Shown: in pieces, positions 45,426 to 49,633 of the stretch
Layout: every line of letters starts with the position of its first letter
Position numbering within the stretch: position 1 is the stretch's first letter
Assembly: GCF_000466985.1 (NCBI RefSeq)
Contig: NZ_BATC01000014.1
Location: forward strand, 1 to 49,633
Direction: 5' to 3'
Source: Brevundimonas abyssalis TAR-001
Lineage (GTDB): Bacteria; Pseudomonadota; Alphaproteobacteria; Caulobacterales; Caulobacteraceae
DNA length: 49,633 nt
Notes under the pieces: generated by a model
The model's database searches: none
Seen by the model: only the letters and a program-made list of their open reading frames with translations
Told to the model about the DNA's origin: nothing
Translations under genes and position numbers: made by a program

Positions 45426-47667
45426 TCGCTTCTCTCTCCGATCGTTCGGTCCAGAAAGTCCAGATAGGTGCGCCACTGGTGCAGTTGGCGCGGATTGCCC
45501 CGGATGCCGTGGCGCTGGCCGGGATAGAGCATGGTCTCGAACGGGACGCTTTGCTCCTGCAGCGCGTTGAGCACCCGGGTGGTATTCTCGAAGATGACGT
45601 TGTCGTCGGCCATGCCGTGCAGCAGCAGCAGCCGCCCGGTCAGTCGGTCCAGTTGATCGACCACGTCCGAGGCGGCGTAGCCGGCTTCGTTGGCCTGCGG
45701 CGTCGACATGAACCGCTCGGTGTAATGGGTGTCGTACAGGCTCCAGTCCGTCACCGGCGCGCCCGAAATGGCCGAGGCCAGCCCCATCTCCGGCTCGGTC
45801 AGCATGTGCAGGGTCATGAACCCGCCGTAGCTCCAGCCCATGGCCGAGATGCGGTCCGCGTCGACGTAGGGCAGGCTGCGCAGATACTCGGCGCCCAGCA
45901 CCTGATCCTCGACCTCCACCGTGCCCATGCGCAGGTACAGCGCGCGCTTGAAGGCGGCGGACCGATAGCCCTCGCCCCGGTTGTCCATGCGGAAGACCAC
46001 ATAGCCCGCCTCGTTCAGAAGGCGCGTGGTCATGGGCTGCCAGCCCCGGCGCACGCCGCCGCCCGACGGCCCGCCGTACACCTGGATCACCGCCGGATAG
46101 CGCCGCGACGGATCGAAATCATGGGGCGTGGTCATCTGCCAGACCAGCGAATGCCCGTCCGGCGTCTCCAGCGTGCCGTACTCCGGCGTGCGGTGGCGCG
46201 CGAGATAGGGGTGGTAGGGATGGGCTTCGCCCAGCCGGTTCTCCTCGATCCAGCGGATGAAGGTCCCGTCGGCGCTGTAGAGGCCGCTCTGCGACGGCGT
46301 GGTCGGATCGGAATAGTTGCCCACGAAGGCCGTCGCCGGCCCGTTCATGCTCACGCTCCACCAGCCGCCGTCCGACGTGACAGGCGTCGGCGCCCCACCG
46401 TCCAGGGTGGTGCGCCACAGGCGCTGTTCGATAGGCAGTTCGCGCGCCACGCCGTCCGCGATCTCGAGGGAGGCCGTGAAGAACACCTCCCCCGTCTCGG
46501 CGTTGATCCCGTCGAGGGACTTCACCGCCCAGTCGCCGTCGGTGATCTGGCGCACCAGCGTTCCGTCGGCTTCGTACAGATACAGATGCCGCCAGCCGTC
46601 CTCCTCGCTGGACCAGACGAAGCGGCCGTCCTCCAGCGCGCGGAAGTCGTGGGTCAGGCCCACCCAGGCGTCGTCGGTCTGGGTCACGATGACCCGGCTC
46701 TCGCCCGTGGCCGGATCCACGGTCAGCAGGTCCAGGGTCTGCTGATCCCGTGACTGGCGCTGCACATACAGCGTGCCGCCGTCGGCCGACCAGTTCACGC
46801 GGGCCAGATAGATGTCGTCGTTGTCGCCCAGATCCACCTCGATCCGCTCGCCCGAGGCCACGTCATGGATGAACAGGTCGACGACGGCGTTGGGCCGGCC
46901 GGCGCGGGGGTAGCGTTGCTGGATGGTCGTGGCGCCGCCGCCCTGGATGTCCAGGCGCGGGATCACGTCGACGGTGCTCTCGTCCACGCGGGTCAGGGCG
47001 ATGCGGGCCTCGTCCGGGCTCCACCAGTAGCCGGTGTCCCGGTCCATCTCCTCCTGGGCGATGAACTCGGCCGTGGCCAGGTGATCAGGCCGTCGCCGTC
47101 GGTGGTGACCGCGCGTTCGTCACCGCCGGCCAGCGGCTGGATGTACAGGTTCTGGTCGCGCACCCAGGAGGCCCACGTCCCCTGCGGCGACACCTTGGCG
47201 TCGATCTCGTCGCCCTCGGTCTCGGTCAGGCGGCGCACCTCGCCGTTGCGGTCGGCCAGGAAGATGTCGCCTTCCAGCGGGGCCAGGATGTAGCGGCCCT
47301 GCTCGTCCCAGGAATACTCCACCACCCCGCGCTGGCTGATGCGCATGCGCTCACGCCGCGCGATCTCGGCCTCGGACAGTTCGCCGGCTTCCGGGACCAA
47401 CGCTCGGGCGTCGATCAGCTTGTAGGGTTCGCCCTCGCCGGTGGGCGCGGCCCACAGGTCGAGGGTGTTCACGTCATCCTCGCGCGAGCGCAGGAAGGCC
47501 ACCAGCTCGCCGTCCGGCGACAGGCTGACCCCCCGAGCCACCGGGCCGTTCAGGCTGGGGTCAGCGAAAACCCGCTCGGGGGTCAAGACCGGGGCGGCCG
47601 CATCAATCGACTGGGCGAAGGCGGGCGGGGCGATAAGCAGGCTCGAGGCCAGAAGCAATGTGCGCAT
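45422..47667 (-). CDS. S9 dipeptidyl peptidase IV-like protease, exported (frame break near 47081)
   Basis: About 749 residues after repair. Signal peptide 1-19 (LLLASSLLIAPPAFA). A beta-propeller domain is followed by an alpha/beta hydrolase with nucleophile motif GWSYGGFM, Asp in GMADDNVIFENT and His in GQRHGI. The DPP IV region EEMDRDTGYWWSPDE is present. The frame breaks at VTW-like LITW; adding one G (TGGCCACG to TGGGCCACG) restores LITWATAEFIAQEEMDR. Start ATG 47667 is preferred over an upstream TTG. It releases N-terminal dipeptides in the periplasm. Confidence 0.92.
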
Positions 47668-47809
47668 GGCGGCCAAGCTAGCGGCTCAGCGCCCCGTGAC
47701 AACTGTTTCCGCGCCGACGGCGGAATAAGAACGGGTATCCGTCCCCCGCAGAAAATGTCGCGCCCGCGAACCTTTCGCATCCTCGGCGAAGGGCTTAAGT
47801 CGAAGCCCC

Positions 47810-48625
47810 ATGACCGACACCCTCGCCGTCGCCGAAAAACCCGCCAAGCCCAGCCCGTATCACGAGGCCGAGGTGCTGTGGGTGAAACACTGGACCGACC
47901 AGCTTTTCAGCTTCGGCCTGTCGCGCGCCGAGGATTTCCGCTTCCGCTCCGGCGAGTTCGTGATGATCGGCCTGCCCACCGAGGGCGGAAAGCCGCTGGT
48001 GCGCGCCTATTCGGTGGCCAGTCCGTTCTGGGCCGAGGAGCTGGAGTTCTTCTCCATCAAGGTGGCCGACGGCCCCCTCACCTCGCGCCTGCAAAAGATC
48101 CAGCCCGGCGACACGGTTCTGGTGGGCAAGAAGCCCACAGGCACCCTGGTGCTGGACGCCCTGACCGGCGGCGAGCGGCTGCACCTGATCGGCACGGGCA
48201 CCGGCCTGGCGCCCTGGCTGTCGGTGGCGCGTGAGCCGGAGACCTATTCCCGCTTCGGCCGGGTGATCGTGACCCACACGGTGCGCAAGGCCGAGGATCT
48301 GGCCTATCGCGCGTTCTTCGAGGGCGGCATCCACGAAGACCCCCTGATCGGCGACGAGGCCAGGGCCCAGCTGACCTACTATCCCACCGTGACCCGCGAG
48401 CCGTTCCACAACGCGGGCCGCATCACCGACCGCATCCGTTCGGGCGACTACTTCCGCGATCTCGGCCTCGAAGAGGGCTTCGATCCGGCGAAGGACCGCG
48501 TCATGCTGTGCGGCTCCATGGCCATGATCAAGGAGACGGCCGAGCTGCTGGAAGGCTACGGCATGAGGGAAGGCTCCAACGCCGAGCCCGGCGATTTCGT
48601 GCTGGAACGGGCCTTCGTGGGCTAA
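47810..48625 (+). CDS. fpr: Ferredoxin/flavodoxin--NADP+ reductase
   Basis: 271 residues of the bacterial Fpr type. FAD-binding RAYSVASPFW, NADP-binding GTGTGLAPWLSV and the later CGSMAMIKET are clear. The C-terminus ERAFVG is typical for the subclass. It moves electrons between NADPH and ferredoxin or flavodoxin, often for iron and oxidative stress. Divergent from the S9 peptidase; the 142-bp gap has a TTCCGC/GCGGAA dyad of unknown use. Confidence 0.93.
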   Translation: MTDTLAVAEKPAKPSPYHEAEVLWVKHWTDQLFSFGLSRAEDFRFRSGEFVMIGLPTEGGKPLVRAYSVASPFWAEELEFFSIKVADGPLTSRLQKIQPGDTVLVGKKPTGTLVLDALTGGERLHLIGTGTGLAPWLSVAREPETYSRFGRVIVTHTVRKAEDLAYRAFFEGGIHEDPLIGDEARAQLTYYPTVTREPFHNAGRITDRIRSGDYFRDLGLEEGFDPAKDRVMLCGSMAMIKETAELLEGYGMREGSNAEPGDFVLERAFVG

Positions 48626-48667
48626 CCGGGCTTGGCGGGCGCGGCGCCCTCCCCTAAAGCCAGCGCC

Positions 48668-48994
48668 ATGACCGCGCTCATCTCCATCGACCCTCGCACC
48701 CCGCCCGAAGACTGCGCCGACATGAGTCAGGTGCGCGAGGGCGTAGACGCGCTGGACCGCGCGCTGGTGACCCTGCTGGCCGAGCGGCAGCGCTACATGG
48801 AGGCCGCCGCGCGCATCAAACCGAGCCGCGATGTGGTCCACGACGACTGGCGCATCGAGGACGTGGTGGCCAAGGTTCTGGCCGCGTCGGAAGACGCCGG
48901 CCTGTCCCCCGCCATCGCCGAACCCGTCTGGCGCAAGCTGATCGCCCAGTGCATCGCCCACGAGTTCGGGGTGTGGGACCGCATCCGCAGCTAG
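48668..48994 (+). CDS. Chorismate mutase (AroQ type)
   Basis: 108 residues from ATG 48668. The all-helical AroQ fold shows MSQVREGVDALDRALVTLLAERQRYMEAAARIK at the start (positions 19-51; Arg and Asp of helix 1, Lys of the active site) and VWRKLIAQCIAHE in the last helix. It converts chorismate to prephenate for Phe/Tyr. A PchB-like isochorismate-pyruvate lyase cannot be excluded. It follows fpr by 42 nt and is convergent with the ligase gene (3-nt stop overlap). Confidence 0.85.
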   Translation: MTALISIDPRTPPEDCADMSQVREGVDALDRALVTLLAERQRYMEAAARIKPSRDVVHDDWRIEDVVAKVLAASEDAGLSPAIAEPVWRKLIAQCIAHEFGVWDRIRS

Positions 48995-49633
48995 TCCAAC
49001 ATCCGTTCCAGCGTCGCCAGTTCGTCCGCTTCCTTTGACGGCTTGTCCCAGCGGATGCGGCTGATGCGGGGGAAGCGCATGGCGACGCCGGATTTGTGGC
49101 GTTTCGACCGCTGCAGCCCCTCGAACGCCACCTCCAACACCAGGCCGAACTCCCGGTCCGCCCGCACGGCGCGCACGGGGCCGAAGCGGTCGGTGGTATG
49201 GTCGCGCACGAACTTGTCCAGCTGCTTCAGCTCCTCGTCGGTGAAGCCGAAATAGGCCTTGCCCACCGGCGTCAGAACATGGGCGCCGTCCGCGTCCTCC
49301 ACCCAGACGCCGAAGGTGAAGTCGGAGTAGAAGCTGGACCGCTTGCCGTGGCCGCGCTGGGCGTACATCAGCACTGCGTCGATCAGGTGCGGGTCGCGCT
49401 TCCACTTGAACCAAGGCCCCCTGGGACGCCCGGCCTCGTAGGTGCTGTCCAGCCGCTTCAGCATCAGGCCTTCGGCGATGGCGGGATCGCCGGGCGGCGG
49501 CGCGAGACGCAGGGCGGCGAGCTCGTCCCACGACCCGAACGGCTGGATCGGCGACAGGTCGATACGGTCCGACGCCGCCGCCACGAACGCCTCCAGCCGC
49601 GCCCGGCGCTCGGCGAACGGCAGCCCGCGCAGG
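48991..49633 (-). CDS. ATP-dependent DNA ligase, C-terminal part (cisplatin damage-response type)
   Basis: The final 213 codons of a gene entering from the right window edge; the frame is open to 49632. It includes the end of the adenylation domain (GLMLKRLDSTYEAGRPRGPW and FKWKRDP, with the Lys residues of motif V) and the OB-fold (FTFGVWVEDADG, then EVAFEGLQRSKRHKSGVAMRFPRISRIRWDKP split as landmarks). This layout matches the ATP-dependent ligase of the cisplatin damage-response operon in alphaproteobacteria; the partner genes, if present, lie beyond the window. Confidence 0.82.
   Translation of the reverse strand, partial: LRGLPFAERRARLEAFVAAASDRIDLSPIQPFGSWDELAALRLAPPPGDPAIAEGLMLKRLDSTYEAGRPRGPWFKWKRDPHLIDAVLMYAQRGHGKRSSFYSDFTFGVWVEDADGAHVLTPVGKAYFGFTDEELKQLDKFVRDHTTDRFGPVRAVRADREFGLVLEVAFEGLQRSKRHKSGVAMRFPRISRIRWDKPSKEADELATLERMLD

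Noticed and set aside
1..49633. CRISPR array, prophage, insertion sequence or toxin-antitoxin module
   Set aside because: No regularly spaced repeats, transposase, integrase, phage structural or toxin-like genes are visible. The S24 regulator alone does not indicate a prophage.

Overview
The window is a very GC-rich stretch of an alphaproteobacterial chromosome. The best fit is Caulobacteraceae, probably Brevundimonas-like (inference). Pointers are a complete division and cell-wall (dcw) cluster, a class I lysyl-tRNA synthetase, a large TonB-dependent receptor, a meso-DAP-type MurE, and candidate CtrA boxes (TTAA-N7-TTAAC) and CcrM sites (GANTC) in front of ftsQ, ftsZ and other genes. I see no transposase, phage, plasmid or CRISPR.

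Layout. 1-5200: a queC fragment, cutA, a hybrid histidine kinase, two thioesterases, two paralogous 117-residue proteins, a membrane protein and an S24 (LexA/CI-like) regulator. 5200-8700 (minus strand): an SH3/glycine-zipper envelope protein, an inverted REP-like pair, lysS and lpxC. 8838-33282: the dcw cluster on the minus strand, transcribed mraZ-rsmH-ftsL-ftsI-murE-murF-mraY-murD-ftsW-murG, then (with interruptions) murC, murB, ddlB-ftsQ-ftsA and ftsZ. From mraZ to murG nearly every stop overlaps the next start. The interruptions are a secreted-protein/MscS/secreted-protein island between murG and murC, a perfect 31-bp inverted repeat between murC and murB, and a complete TonB-dependent receptor gene with its own terminator between ftsA and ftsZ.

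33550-33940 is RNase P RNA. 33970-38010 holds a secreted protein of unknown function, a peptidoglycan amidase, a small membrane protein and sppA. 38225 onward: panD, a SIMPL-domain protein, a CAU-anticodon tRNA, a Sel1-repeat membrane protein with a secreted beta-helix protein behind a perfect CtrA box, msrC, a SemiSWEET transporter, an amidase lipoprotein coupled to an S9 peptidase, a ferredoxin/flavodoxin-NADP reductase, chorismate mutase, and the 3' part of an ATP-dependent DNA ligase cut by the window edge.

A striking technical feature is about thirteen frame breaks, all equivalent to one missing base and hitting essential genes (murB, murG twice, mraY, panD). Most are repaired by restoring one G to a G-run before a C. 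I read them as assembly errors and report those genes across the break.
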